Source of the DNA: CAYOHY01 sp964403885
Lineage (GTDB): Bacteria; Actinomycetota; Coriobacteriia; Anaerosomatales; PHET01
NCBI GenBank assembly: GCA_964403885.1
Contig: CAYOHY010000045.1
Location: 1-14,982, forward strand
Direction of reading: 5' to 3'
Length of the DNA stretch: 14,982 bases
Each line of letters starts with the position of its first letter. The stretch's first letter is position 1. Below, one piece after another: positions 1-7,753 of the stretch. Position numbers and translations under genes: made by a program. The notes beneath the pieces are model-generated. The model saw only the letters and a program-made list of their open reading frames with translations, did not search any database and was not told where the DNA came from.

Positions 1-1
1 C

Positions 2-310
2 GGGTTCCCGCACGACATCAAGGGTGAGGGCATCTACGCCTACGTCATCCTGAAGCAGGGCGAGGAGCCCAGCGACGATCTGCGCAAGATACTCGTCGGT
101 CACGTGCGCGGCGAGATCGGCCCGATCGCAAGCCCCGATCACGTGCACTTCGTGCCGGAGCTTCCCAAGACCCGCTCAGGCAAGATCATGCGCCGCATCC
201 TGCGCAAGGTCGCTGCGGGTGAGCGCGATATGGACGCCTTCGGCGACATCTCGACGCTTGCCGATCCGTCGATCGTGAAGGTCATCGTCGACACGGCCCC
301 CGACCACTAG
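2..310 (+). CDS. acsA: Acetyl-CoA synthetase, C-terminal end (5' truncated by window)
   Basis: This is the last 102 residues of an AMP-forming acetyl-CoA synthetase, which converts acetate, ATP and CoA to acetyl-CoA, AMP and pyrophosphate in the cytoplasm. The reading frame is open from base 2 and enters from the left edge, so the start is not visible. The segment begins GFPHDIKGEGIYAYV, typical of the C-terminal swivelling domain. It carries PKTRSGKIMRRILRK, whose SGK lysine (codon 182-184) is the residue that completes adenylation chemistry and that is acetylated in well-studied Acs proteins. The family is usually about 630-660 residues, so roughly the final sixth is present. A strong terminator 26 bp downstream separates it from the haem operon. 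Other acyl-CoA synthetases share the motif, but the FPHDIKGEG segment favours Acs. Confidence 0.9.
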   Translation, partial: GFPHDIKGEGIYAYVILKQGEEPSDDLRKILVGHVRGEIGPIASPDHVHFVPELPKTRSGKIMRRILRKVAAGERDMDAFGDISTLADPSIVKVIVDTAPDH

Positions 311-336
311 GTCCCGGCCCGTTCACAGGACCGCGA

Positions 337-374
337 GAGGCCCCGTGTGCCACCCGGCAGACGGGGCCTCTTTT
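337..374 (+). terminator. Rho-independent terminator after acsA
   Basis: A perfect 10-bp stem (gaggccccgt at 337-346 pairing with 361-370) encloses a 14-base loop and is followed directly by tttt. It lies 26 bp after the acsA stop and isolates acsA from hemE. Confidence 0.85.
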
Positions 375-432
375 CGTGCTCACGCCACGGGGCGATGCGC
401 GCCAGTCGCTTACGCAAATGATTCTTCAGGCG

Positions 433-441
433 TGGTAGAAT
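433..441 (+). promoter_or_regulatory. Candidate extended -10 promoter for the hem operon
   Basis: TGGTAGAAT at 433-441 matches an extended -10 element (TGn followed by TAGAAT). No good -35 hexamer is visible at 16-18 bp spacing, which is acceptable for an extended -10 promoter. The hemE start codon lies 60 bp downstream of the hexamer. Single-sequence motif evidence only. Confidence 0.4.
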
Positions 442-501
442 CGACAGTCGGCGCGCCGAGGTGCGCCCGCAGATGAACGTACTCCGAAAGGACACCACGG
501 A

Positions 502-1575
502 ATGGCCTTCAACGACCTGTTCTTGCGCGCTGCGCGCCTCGAGCCCACTGAGAGCACTCCGGTCTGGATGATGCGTCAGGCGGGCCGCTACATGCCTGAG
601 TACCGTGCGATTCGCGAGAAGCACGGCTTCCTTGAGATGTGCTACAACCCCGAGCTTGCCGTGGAGGTCACGCTGCAGCCGGTCGACCTCGTCGGCGTGG
701 ACGCCGCCATCCTGTTCTCCGACATCCTTGTCGTGTTCCCGGGCATGGGTCTGGACCTTGAGTTCAAGAGCGGCGTCGGCCCCATCATCAACAACCCTGT
801 GCGCACGGCGGCTGACGTGGCCAAGCTCGGCCTGTCGGATCCGATCGATGACACCGGCTACGTCATGGACGCCATCAAGATCCTGCGTCGCGAGCTCGAG
901 AACAAGGTTCCGCTCATCGGTTTCGCCGGTGCGCCGTTCACCCTCGCGAGCTACGCCATCGAGGGTCGCGGGACTCGTGACTACGAGAACTGCAAGGCAC
1001 TCATGTGGGGCGATCCTGCCGCGTGGGATGCGCTCATGAACAAGTTCACCGACACGGTGATCGCCTACCTGTGCGCGCAGATCGACGCAGGCGCCCAGAC
1101 CGTTCAGATGTTCGACAGCTGGGTGGGCTACGTTGCTCCGCGCGACTACGAGCGCTTCGTGCTCCCGTACAGCCAGCGCGTGCTCGCCGAGGTCAAGGCG
1201 CACGGTGACAAGGTCGTCCCCGATGGCGGCGTTCCGGTGATCCACTTCGCGAACGGTGCGACCTCGATGATCGACCTCGTCCAGAAGGCCGGCGGCGACA
1301 TCGTGGGCGTCGATTGGCGTCTCGACATGAAGAAGGCCGTCGAGCAGATCGACTCGCGTTTCGGTATCCAGGGCAACATCGACCCCGTCGCGCTCTTCGC
1401 GCCCGATGACGAGCTCGAGCGCCAGGTCGTCGAGATCCTCGAGGCGGTGGGCACGCGTCCGGGCCATATCTTCAACCTGGGTCACGGCATCCACAAGACG
1501 AGCGACCCCGAGAAGGCACGCCAGATGATCCGTTTCGTGCACGAGCACTCGGCGCGCATTCGGGCGGGGGCGTAA
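502..1575 (+). CDS. hemE: Uroporphyrinogen decarboxylase
   Basis: HemE removes four carboxyl groups from uroporphyrinogen III to give coproporphyrinogen III, a cytoplasmic step of haem synthesis. The 357-residue length fits the family (about 340-370). Visible signatures are PVWMMRQAGRYMPEYR at residues 20-35, which holds the substrate-binding arginines, and LFSDI with Asp74 at the position of the catalytic aspartate of the human enzyme (Asp86). GFAGAPFTLASYAIEG in the middle and NLGHGI near the C-terminus, with the conserved active-site histidine, complete the set. The ATG at 502 is preceded by aaagga about nine bases upstream. It is the first gene of a hemE-hemH-hemY operon, and hemH starts six bases after its stop. 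No defect is seen. Confidence 0.97.
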   Translation: MAFNDLFLRAARLEPTESTPVWMMRQAGRYMPEYRAIREKHGFLEMCYNPELAVEVTLQPVDLVGVDAAILFSDILVVFPGMGLDLEFKSGVGPIINNPVRTAADVAKLGLSDPIDDTGYVMDAIKILRRELENKVPLIGFAGAPFTLASYAIEGRGTRDYENCKALMWGDPAAWDALMNKFTDTVIAYLCAQIDAGAQTVQMFDSWVGYVAPRDYERFVLPYSQRVLAEVKAHGDKVVPDGGVPVIHFANGATSMIDLVQKAGGDIVGVDWRLDMKKAVEQIDSRFGIQGNIDPVALFAPDDELERQVVEILEAVGTRPGHIFNLGHGIHKTSDPEKARQMIRFVHEHSARIRAGA

Positions 1576-1581
1576 CCCCTC

Positions 1582-2553
1582 ATGGCAACCGGTGTCTTGC
1601 TGACCGGCTTCGGCGGACCTGACTCGCTCGAAGCGGTCGGACCGTTCATGTGCAACCTGATGGGGCGCGAGCCCTCGGCCGAGCTGGTCGACAGGGTCTG
1701 CAAGCGCTATCTGGCGATCGGCGGCAAGTCACCGCTCGCTGAGATCGCGGCAGAGATCGCCAAGCGGCTTGAGGTTGGCCTCGCCGACATCGGTTCTCCG
1801 ATGCCGGTCGCTGTGGGTATGCGCTACTGGGATCCCTACATCGAAGACGCGCTCGCCCAGCTCAAGGGTGCCGGCTGCGACAAGGTGGTCGTGGTATCGC
1901 TCTCACCCTTCGAGAGCAAGGTCGCGCACGGAGCGTACCGAGAGGCGATCACCGCAGGCGCCGAGGCCATCGGTGGCATCGAGATCATCGAGGCGCCGCT
2001 CGTGTCGAGCCTGCCTGAGTTCCCGGACTTCTTCGCGTCCGTGATCGCTGCGGCGCTCACCGACATGCAGCCCAACGAGGGCGCGATCATCGCGTTCTCG
2101 GCGCATAGTCTCCCGGAGTCTGACCTCGTGGAGGGTGACCCCTACGTGGCCGGGCTCCAGCAGACCGCCGATGCCGTCGCCGACCGTCTGGGCCTGCCCC
2201 AGGGCGCCGCAGGGGCCGGCTCGCCGATGTTCGCGGAGTTTCGGACGTACGGTTCATCGGTGGCTCCTCGTGCGTGGTACCTCGTGTACCAGTCCAAGGG
2301 CAACCGTCCCGGTGCATGGCTCGAGCCCGACCTCGATGATCTGGTGGATGCGGCCGCGGCCGCGGGCGTCCCCGCCATCATCGTGTGTCCTATTGGATTC
2401 ATGACAGACCACATGGAGACTCTGTACGACCTTGATATCGTCGCTGCCGGCAAAGCGATGGATGTCGACGTGGAGTTCGTCAGGGTTCCCGTTCCCAATC
2501 AGGATGATGCACTGATCGACGCGATCGCGGCGATGGTGGCACGCCTGGCGTAG
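1582..2553 (+). CDS. hemH: Ferrochelatase (probably coproporphyrin III ferrochelatase)
   Basis: This enzyme inserts ferrous iron into a porphyrin. In Gram-positive bacteria with the hemE-hemH-hemY arrangement the substrate is generally coproporphyrin III (enzyme name CpfC), not protoporphyrin IX. At 323 residues it has normal length. It begins GVLLTGFGGPDSLE, as ferrochelatases do. It carries FSAHSLP with His175, the metal-binding histidine of the family, then YQSKGNRPGAWLEPDLDD, then PIGFMTDHMETLYDLD with Glu279, the partner acidic residue. The gene starts six bases after hemE, and its ribosome site (gggcggggg) lies inside the hemE 3' end, which implies translational coupling. The coproporphyrin assignment is inferred from context. 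Biochemistry would be needed to tell the two substrates apart. Confidence 0.95.
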   Translation: MATGVLLTGFGGPDSLEAVGPFMCNLMGREPSAELVDRVCKRYLAIGGKSPLAEIAAEIAKRLEVGLADIGSPMPVAVGMRYWDPYIEDALAQLKGAGCDKVVVVSLSPFESKVAHGAYREAITAGAEAIGGIEIIEAPLVSSLPEFPDFFASVIAAALTDMQPNEGAIIAFSAHSLPESDLVEGDPYVAGLQQTADAVADRLGLPQGAAGAGSPMFAEFRTYGSSVAPRAWYLVYQSKGNRPGAWLEPDLDDLVDAAAAAGVPAIIVCPIGFMTDHMETLYDLDIVAAGKAMDVDVEFVRVPVPNQDDALIDAIAAMVARLA

Positions 2554-2630
2554 TGGCTTTGCGCGCCGACCGAGCCGGTACCCGGCGGCGCTCGTCTTTC
2601 GCAACGCTCGAACGACAGATAGGAGCACGT

Positions 2631-4127
2631 GTGAAGCGAGTTATCGTCATCGGTGGCGGCGTTGCCGGCCTAGGCGCCGCCTACAAAGTCCGTCGCGCAG
2701 CTTCTGAGGGGCATGACGTCGACGTCATGCTCATCGAGAAGGACGCTCGTGTCGGCGGCAAGATCGGTTCGGAGATCGTCGAGCACGACGGCGAGCGCTT
2801 CGTCGTCGACGGCGGTCCCGACTGCTTCCTGACCAGCAAGCCCGCGGTTCATCGGATCGCGAAGCTCCTCGGCATGTTCGACGATGAGCTTCCCACCGAC
2901 GATTCGCGCAAGAAGACGCTCATCCTGTCGCGCGGTCGTCTCTATGAGATGCCGGACGGCGTGTTCATGTTCGCGCCCACGAAGTTCGTGCCGTTCGCAA
3001 CGACCGGCCTGTTCTCGTGGCCCGGCAAGATCCGCATGGGCATGGACCTGTTCATCCCCAAGAAGGTCGTGGCCGAGGGCGAGCTCAACGATGAGACGCT
3101 CGAGCACTTCATCACTCGTCGTATGGGTCGTGAGTGCCTCGACCGCCTTGCTGAGCCGCTGGTGGGCGGTGTTCACGCGTCCGACCCGGCTGTGATGTCG
3201 CTCGCCGCGACGTTCCCCAACCTGCTCGAGATGGAGCAGAAGTACGGGAGCATGATGCGTGGCTTCCTCGCACAGCGAAAGATGGTCGAGGAGATGAAGA
3301 AGAAGTATCCGCCCAAGCCCGGCGCCAAGCCGCGCACCTTCTTCACCTCGTTCACCGGCGGTATGCAGTCGCTCACCGACACGATGGCCGACGCCATCGG
3401 GCGCGAGCGCATCCGCACTGGCGCCGGTGTTACCAAGGTTGAGCGCACCGACGATGGCGGGTGGGTCGTGACGCTGTCCGATGGCAGTGTCGAGAAGGGT
3501 GACGCGGTCATCGTGGCCACGGAGTCGTGGGCTGCCGAGCCGATCGCCCGCATGATCGATGAGGACATCGCGAACGCGCTGTCGGCCATTCCGACGAGCT
3601 CGTCGGCCACGGTCTCCATCGCGTTCAAGGAGAGCGAGATCGGCATCGACATGAACGCCTTCGGTGTGTTGTGTCCGCTCGTCGAGGATCGCAAGCTCAT
3701 GGCGGCCACGTACTCGTCCACCAAGTGGCCGGGCCGGGCTCCCGAGGGCAAGGTCCTCATGCGCGGGTTCGTGGGCGGCCCGCACAACCAGGCGATCATG
3801 AACGCCTCGGATGAGGAGCTCGTCAGCACCGTTCTCACCGAGATGCGCGAGATCCTGGGCGTGAGCGCCACCGCTGAGCCGCTGTTCTCGCGGGTGTTCC
3901 GCTGGACCAACGGCATGCCGCAGTACACGCTGGGTCATCTTGATCGTGTCGCGCTGATCGAAGAGCGGACCGCTGAGATCGCGGGCCTCGCGTTCGCGGG
4001 AGGCAGCTACCGTGGCGTGGGTATCCCCAACTGCATCGAGTCGGGCGAGAGGGGCGTGACCAAGGTCCTTGGCGACTTTGGCATGGAGCTCGAGGAGGAC
4101 AAGGTCGAGGAGAAGCGCTACTACTAG
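2631..4127 (+). CDS. hemY: Coproporphyrinogen III / protoporphyrinogen IX oxidase, HemY (CgoX) type
   Basis: This is an FAD-dependent oxidase that takes six electrons from the porphyrinogen to make the aromatic porphyrin. I place the start at GTG 2631 (498 residues) because aggag sits five bases before it and the protein then begins MKRVIVIGGGVAGLGAAY, the dinucleotide-binding fold. The frame is also open back to a GTG overlapping the hemH stop at 2553, but those 26 extra residues look unlike the family and precede the FAD motif. The C-terminus has LAFAGGSYRGVGIPNCIESG, the usual second FAD-contacting segment. The family is about 450-480 residues, so this is slightly long. It is the last gene of the hem operon. 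Classical HemY enzymes use oxygen, so the acceptor in an anaerobe is uncertain. No hemQ (coproheme decarboxylase) is in this window. Confidence 0.93.
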   Translation: MKRVIVIGGGVAGLGAAYKVRRAASEGHDVDVMLIEKDARVGGKIGSEIVEHDGERFVVDGGPDCFLTSKPAVHRIAKLLGMFDDELPTDDSRKKTLILSRGRLYEMPDGVFMFAPTKFVPFATTGLFSWPGKIRMGMDLFIPKKVVAEGELNDETLEHFITRRMGRECLDRLAEPLVGGVHASDPAVMSLAATFPNLLEMEQKYGSMMRGFLAQRKMVEEMKKKYPPKPGAKPRTFFTSFTGGMQSLTDTMADAIGRERIRTGAGVTKVERTDDGGWVVTLSDGSVEKGDAVIVATESWAAEPIARMIDEDIANALSAIPTSSSATVSIAFKESEIGIDMNAFGVLCPLVEDRKLMAATYSSTKWPGRAPEGKVLMRGFVGGPHNQAIMNASDEELVSTVLTEMREILGVSATAEPLFSRVFRWTNGMPQYTLGHLDRVALIEERTAEIAGLAFAGGSYRGVGIPNCIESGERGVTKVLGDFGMELEEDKVEEKRYY

Positions 4128-4152
4128 GCGCTCCGCTACTGTCTGACGTATC

Positions 4153-4182
4153 AAGAAGGGCGCCCCGCGGGGCGCCCTTCTT
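4153..4182. terminator. Perfect palindromic bidirectional terminator
   Basis: Thirty bases form a perfect palindrome: a 14-base arm (aagaagggcgcccc) at 4153-4166, a gc centre, and its exact complement ending at 4182. It lies between the convergent hemY (+) and the inositol-phosphatase gene (-), 25 bp after one stop and 38 bp after the other. The A-rich and T-rich ends of the arms give a U-run in both directions, so it can end transcription from both sides. Confidence 0.85.
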
Positions 4183-4220
4183 CGTTGCATCGTGTGGGTC
4201 AGGTGGCGCCGCAGACCAAC

Positions 4221-5030
4221 CTAGCCGCCGGCCGCGCGAATGACCTCAAGCATCTGCGCGTGCAGCGCCGGATTCGCCACGCATATGCCGGAGCTTGCCG
4301 AGGACCATTCTGTGCCGTCGAGGTCGGTCGCACGCGCGCCTGCTTCTCGGCAGATCACCACGCCGGCGGCCATGTCCCACGGCTGGAGGGTGTACTCCCA
4401 GAACCCGTCCGCCCTGCCTATGGCCACGTGACAGCAGTCGATGGCCGCAGAGCCGTCACGCCGGATACCGTGGACCGGAGCGCGCAGGAATGCGGTCAAC
4501 ACCGACAGCTGTGTGTCGAGCGGCGCGCCGCGGTCGTACGGAAACCCCGTCACGAGCAGTGCCTCTTGCACGGAGGCCGCCGAGGAGCACGAGATGGGCG
4601 TTCCGTCGAGAAACGCTCCATGCCCTGCCTGCGCAGAGGCGAGTTGTCCAAGAGCCGCGTTGTAGACGGCGCCGGCAACCGGCTGTCCGTCGTGTAGCAG
4701 GGCTACCGCTACCGAGTAGCACGGAAAGCCGTGGACGAACGACGTCGTGCCGTCCAGCGGGTCGACGACCCAGACCTCGCCTTCGTCGAGCGCGGCCGGC
4801 TCGATGCCAAGCTGCTCGTGCACCTCTCGTTCCTCCACCAGCAAACGGGCGTTGGGAGACGCCTCAAGGATGGCGCGGGCCACAGCCATTCCTGAAGCCA
4901 CGTCGGCCTCGGTGACGAGGTCGGTGGCCCAGGCTTTGGTGCGTACCTTTCCCATGTCGCTTCGGCGCGCATCGAGCACGGCTCCACCGGCAAGGGCGGC
5001 ACTTCGGGCGATATCGAGAGCGGTGCTCAT
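4221..5030 (-). CDS. Inositol-monophosphatase-family phosphatase
   Basis: This is a magnesium-dependent sugar-phosphate phosphatase of the IMPase/SuhB superfamily, 269 residues and normal in length. It shows ATDLVTEAD (residues 35-43), VEERE (65-69, where the family usually has GEE), the metal-binding motif WVVDPLDGTTSF with Asp90 and Asp93, and the closing motif WDMAAGVVICREAG in the C-terminal half. The ATG at 5030 has gaggag eight to nine bases upstream, and the stop is the cta at 4221. The gene diverges from the transketolase with 91 bp between start codons, and converges on hemY through the shared terminator. The substrate cannot be read from sequence: myo-inositol-1-phosphate, histidinol phosphate, fructose bisphosphate and 3'-phosphoadenosine phosphate are all handled by relatives. 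Confidence 0.9.
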   Translation of the reverse strand: MSTALDIARSAALAGGAVLDARRSDMGKVRTKAWATDLVTEADVASGMAVARAILEASPNARLLVEEREVHEQLGIEPAALDEGEVWVVDPLDGTTSFVHGFPCYSVAVALLHDGQPVAGAVYNAALGQLASAQAGHGAFLDGTPISCSSAASVQEALLVTGFPYDRGAPLDTQLSVLTAFLRAPVHGIRRDGSAAIDCCHVAIGRADGFWEYTLQPWDMAAGVVICREAGARATDLDGTEWSSASSGICVANPALHAQMLEVIRAAGG

Positions 5031-5121
5031 GGGGGCGTCTCCTCGGGGATAATCGAATGAGTCTCACGTATCAGTGTACTCGTGCCCGCGCGCGTCTCGG
5101 GTCTGACCAACAGGAGTGCCC

Positions 5122-7035
5122 ATGTTCAATGCCGGATTCTCCGCACCGCTCAGCAGCGACGAACTCAGTGAGCTGACGGCACGCGCCCATCACTCGCGGG
5201 GCGTCGTGCTCACCGCCACCTCGGTCGCGGCCTCCGGTCACCCGGGCGGGTCGTTCTCCTCGATGGAGATGTACACGCTCATCTATGGCACCGCGCGAAT
5301 CAGGCCTGATGAGCCGCACTGGGAGGATCGCGACCGCGTGGTGATCTCGCACGGCCACACATCACCCGGGGTCTACGCCGCACTCGCCGGGGTCGGCTTC
5401 TTTCCGGCCGAGGATGTCGAGGCGCACTTCCGGCAGGCGGGCAGTGTGTTCGAGGGGCACGTCGAGCGGTCCGTCCCCGGCATCGAGTGGTCCACGGGCA
5501 ACCTCGGCCAAGGGCTCTCGGCGGGGGTGGGACTGGCGCTGGGGGCCCGGATGACGGGCAAGTCGTGGCACACCATGGTCGCGATGTCCGACGGCGAGCA
5601 GCACAAGGGACAGGTGTCCGAGGCGCGCCGGCTGGCGGTGAAAGAACGCCTCGGGTCGCTGACGGCGATCATCGACTGGAACCACGTTCAGATCTCAGGT
5701 CACACCGATGAGGTGATGCCCGTGCACATCGCCGATGATTGGCGGGCGGACGGCTGGGCGGTCTACGAGTGCGACGGGCACGATCTCGCAGCGCTGCATG
5801 CCGCGATGGTGAAGGCCGTAGACGACGGCGTTCCCAGTGTGGTGCTCGCTCGCACGGTGATCGGCAAGGGCGTCTCCTTTATGGAGGACATCCCCGAGTT
5901 CCACGGCAGGGGACTTACGGCCGAGGAGTACGAGCGTGCGATGGAGGAGTTGGGGCTACCGTCGGCCCTCGAGTCTGCCCGGGCGCGGCGATCTTCGCCG
6001 TGTGAGGTGAAGCCGCTCGACCACTCGACGCCGGTCAGCCGCCTGGCCACCGGTGCGCCCAGGTTGTATCGGGCGGGAGCCACCGTCGACAACCGTTCCG
6101 CATGGGGGGCGGCTCTGACCGACATCGGGACGGCCAACCCCTCGGCTGCGATCGCGGTGTTCGACTGCGACCTGGCCGTGTCGGTCAAGACCGACGGGTT
6201 TGCCGGGGCGCGACCCGATGGCTTCATCCAGTGCGGCGTGGGAGAGCACAACGTCGCCACCGCGGCAGGTGCCTTGTCGACCGTCCCGAACGCGGTCGCC
6301 TTTTGGGCCGACTTCGGCGCGTTCGGTATCGACGAGGTCTACAACCAGCAGCGCCTGAACGACATCAACGGCGCTGCGCTCAAGCTCGCGGTCACGCACT
6401 GCGGGCTCGATGTGGGCGAGGACGGCAAGACGCATCAGTGCCTCGACTACGTGGGCGCCCTGCGCGATTTCTTCGGCTGGAAGGTGATCGTGCCCGCGGA
6501 TGCGAATCAGACCGACAGGGCCACGCGTGCTTTGCCGGCTATCCAGGGCAACGTCGCGCTCGCGATGGGTCGCAGCAAGCTGCCGGTCCTGACCGATCAG
6601 GCGGGCGTCGAGCTGTTCGGCGAAGGCTACGAGTTCACGTACGGCGAGATCGTGTGGGCGAGACGGGGCACCGACGCCTGCCTGCTGTCCATGGGCACGG
6701 TCGCAAACGCAGCGGTGGCCGCCGCCGATCGCCTGACTGAGCTGGGACTATCGGTGGGGGTGGGAATCGTCGCGTGCCCGCTCGACCTCGATGACGCGGC
6801 CATGCGCGATGCATCCGCTGCGCCGCTGCTCGTGACGGTGGAGGACCACGGTGTGAGGACCGGCCTCGGGGCCTCTGTCGCTGAGTGGCTGGCGGCCAAC
6901 GGCGTCGCTACGACCTTCAGGCGCATGGGGGTCGACAGCTACCAGTCATCCGGCAGCGCGCGCGACGTGCTTGCGCGGTGCGGACTCGACACGGACGGCA
7001 TCGTTGAAGCGGTGACGCGCTGGAGGGCCGGCTAG
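5122..7035 (+). CDS. tkt: Transketolase, divergent full-length type
   Basis: This is a thiamine-diphosphate transketolase, which moves two-carbon ketol units between sugar phosphates in the pentose-phosphate network. I choose ATG 5122 (637 residues) because aggag at 5112-5116 is five bases before it; a GTG at 5116 overlaps that ribosome site. The N-terminal ThDP domain shows ASGHPGGSF (GHPG from residue 39) and a ThDP motif SDGEQHKGQ (156-164) with Asn187 about 30 residues later. The canonical motif begins GDG, so the first glycine is a serine here. The pyrimidine-binding domain has GVGEHNVATAAG with Glu375, matching the catalytic glutamate, and the C-terminal third domain is present. The histidine-rich catalytic loops differ from the E. 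coli type and resemble the shorter archaeal style. Its stop overlaps the stop of the opposite hydrogenase protease gene. Confidence 0.88.
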   Translation: MFNAGFSAPLSSDELSELTARAHHSRGVVLTATSVAASGHPGGSFSSMEMYTLIYGTARIRPDEPHWEDRDRVVISHGHTSPGVYAALAGVGFFPAEDVEAHFRQAGSVFEGHVERSVPGIEWSTGNLGQGLSAGVGLALGARMTGKSWHTMVAMSDGEQHKGQVSEARRLAVKERLGSLTAIIDWNHVQISGHTDEVMPVHIADDWRADGWAVYECDGHDLAALHAAMVKAVDDGVPSVVLARTVIGKGVSFMEDIPEFHGRGLTAEEYERAMEELGLPSALESARARRSSPCEVKPLDHSTPVSRLATGAPRLYRAGATVDNRSAWGAALTDIGTANPSAAIAVFDCDLAVSVKTDGFAGARPDGFIQCGVGEHNVATAAGALSTVPNAVAFWADFGAFGIDEVYNQQRLNDINGAALKLAVTHCGLDVGEDGKTHQCLDYVGALRDFFGWKVIVPADANQTDRATRALPAIQGNVALAMGRSKLPVLTDQAGVELFGEGYEFTYGEIVWARRGTDACLLSMGTVANAAVAAADRLTELGLSVGVGIVACPLDLDDAAMRDASAAPLLVTVEDHGVRTGLGASVAEWLAANGVATTFRRMGVDSYQSSGSARDVLARCGLDTDGIVEAVTRWRAG

Positions 7036-7616
7036 TCCTTGGTGCCGTCAGCGGGCCGATACGCATCGGGCGAGATGGGGCGGTAGGAGCGCACGGACTC
7101 GATGATGCTCGCGTCCATGCTCACATCCGTCCGTGGGGTGGGCTCGATGCCTAGCGCCTTGAGCTCCTCCAGTACCGCGGCCACGGCTGTGGGGAGCGCC
7201 GCCTCGACAGCAGGGGAGAGCTCGAGCACCCACTCCTCGATGCGTTCTATCTGGATGCCGATGGCGATCGTCTTGGGTGAGCGACCGATGAGTGATGCCG
7301 ACTTCAGCACCTCGGGAAGACGCACGTCGTGCATGGAGTGCATCACCTGATTGGGAGCGAACTCACTGGGCTCTAGGCGGACCACGTCGCCGGGCGACAG
7401 GTCGGGGTCCTTCAGTGCATCCACGATGATGAGGTGGTCGGCGTTTCGGATGACGTCAAGGATCATGTAGCCCATCGTGCCGCAGTCGACGACCTCGACG
7501 TTGGGCGGGAAGTCGTAGCTGGCCATGAGGATCTCGACGGTTCGGGGCCCGGCACCTTCATCACGCATCATCGGGTTACCGACGCCCATCACCAAGATCT
7601 GCTCGTCATGACTCAC
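7032..7616 (-). CDS. Hydrogenase maturation endopeptidase (HyaD/HybD/HysD family)
   Basis: This protease clips the C-terminal extension from the hydrogenase large subunit after nickel has been loaded. GTG 7616 is the likely start (194 residues), with agggag seven to eight bases upstream. The frame runs on upstream to 7985, but that stretch is arginine-rich and lies antisense-like across the terminator and cytochrome gene. The N-terminus reads ILVMGVGNPMMRDEGAG, the family signature with the metal-sensing acidic pair. VEVVDCGTMGY and SMHDVRLPEV follow, supplying the aspartate and histidine that complete the nickel-binding triad in HybD. The family is about 150-200 residues. It is the last hydrogenase gene, 138 bp beyond the cytochrome and after a terminator. 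Its presence implies that the large subunit carries a cleavable tail, which fits the read-through reading. Confidence 0.92.
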   Translation of the reverse strand: MSHDEQILVMGVGNPMMRDEGAGPRTVEILMASYDFPPNVEVVDCGTMGYMILDVIRNADHLIIVDALKDPDLSPGDVVRLEPSEFAPNQVMHSMHDVRLPEVLKSASLIGRSPKTIAIGIQIERIEEWVLELSPAVEAALPTAVAAVLEELKALGIEPTPRTDVSMDASIIESVRSYRPISPDAYRPADGTKD

Positions 7617-7700
7617 GTGGGGACTCCCTGTGTCTCGAGTTCGTGCATCGGTCCACAAGTCTACAGGAGGCGCGCCGCCCACGCGTGTCCGCGCAAAGGA

Positions 7701-7726
7701 AAGGGCCCCGGTCTCCCGGGGCCCTT
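7701..7726 (-). terminator. Terminator between hydrogenase cytochrome and protease genes
   Basis: A perfect 11-bp stem (aagggccccgg at 7701-7711 with 7716-7726) has a four-base loop. On the minus strand it is followed by tttccttt. It sits 28 bp after the cytochrome stop, so it ends or attenuates the structural operon before the protease gene. Confidence 0.75.
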
Positions 7727-7753
7727 CTTCACGACTGGGGTATCGCTCGCGCA

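Noticed and set aside
307..1548. 413-residue minus-strand ORF across hemE
   Set aside because: It is antisense to a clear hemE, has low-complexity His/Arg/Val/Asp-rich composition and no family motif. It is a shadow of high-GC codon bias.
2670..4190. 506-residue minus-strand ORF across hemY
   Set aside because: Same composition artefact. It also runs through the palindromic terminator.
5049..5080. Divergent promoters between the inositol phosphatase and transketolase genes
   Set aside because: GATTAT (minus strand) and TGTACT (plus strand) are weak -10 resemblances with no matching -35, so I do not list them as features.
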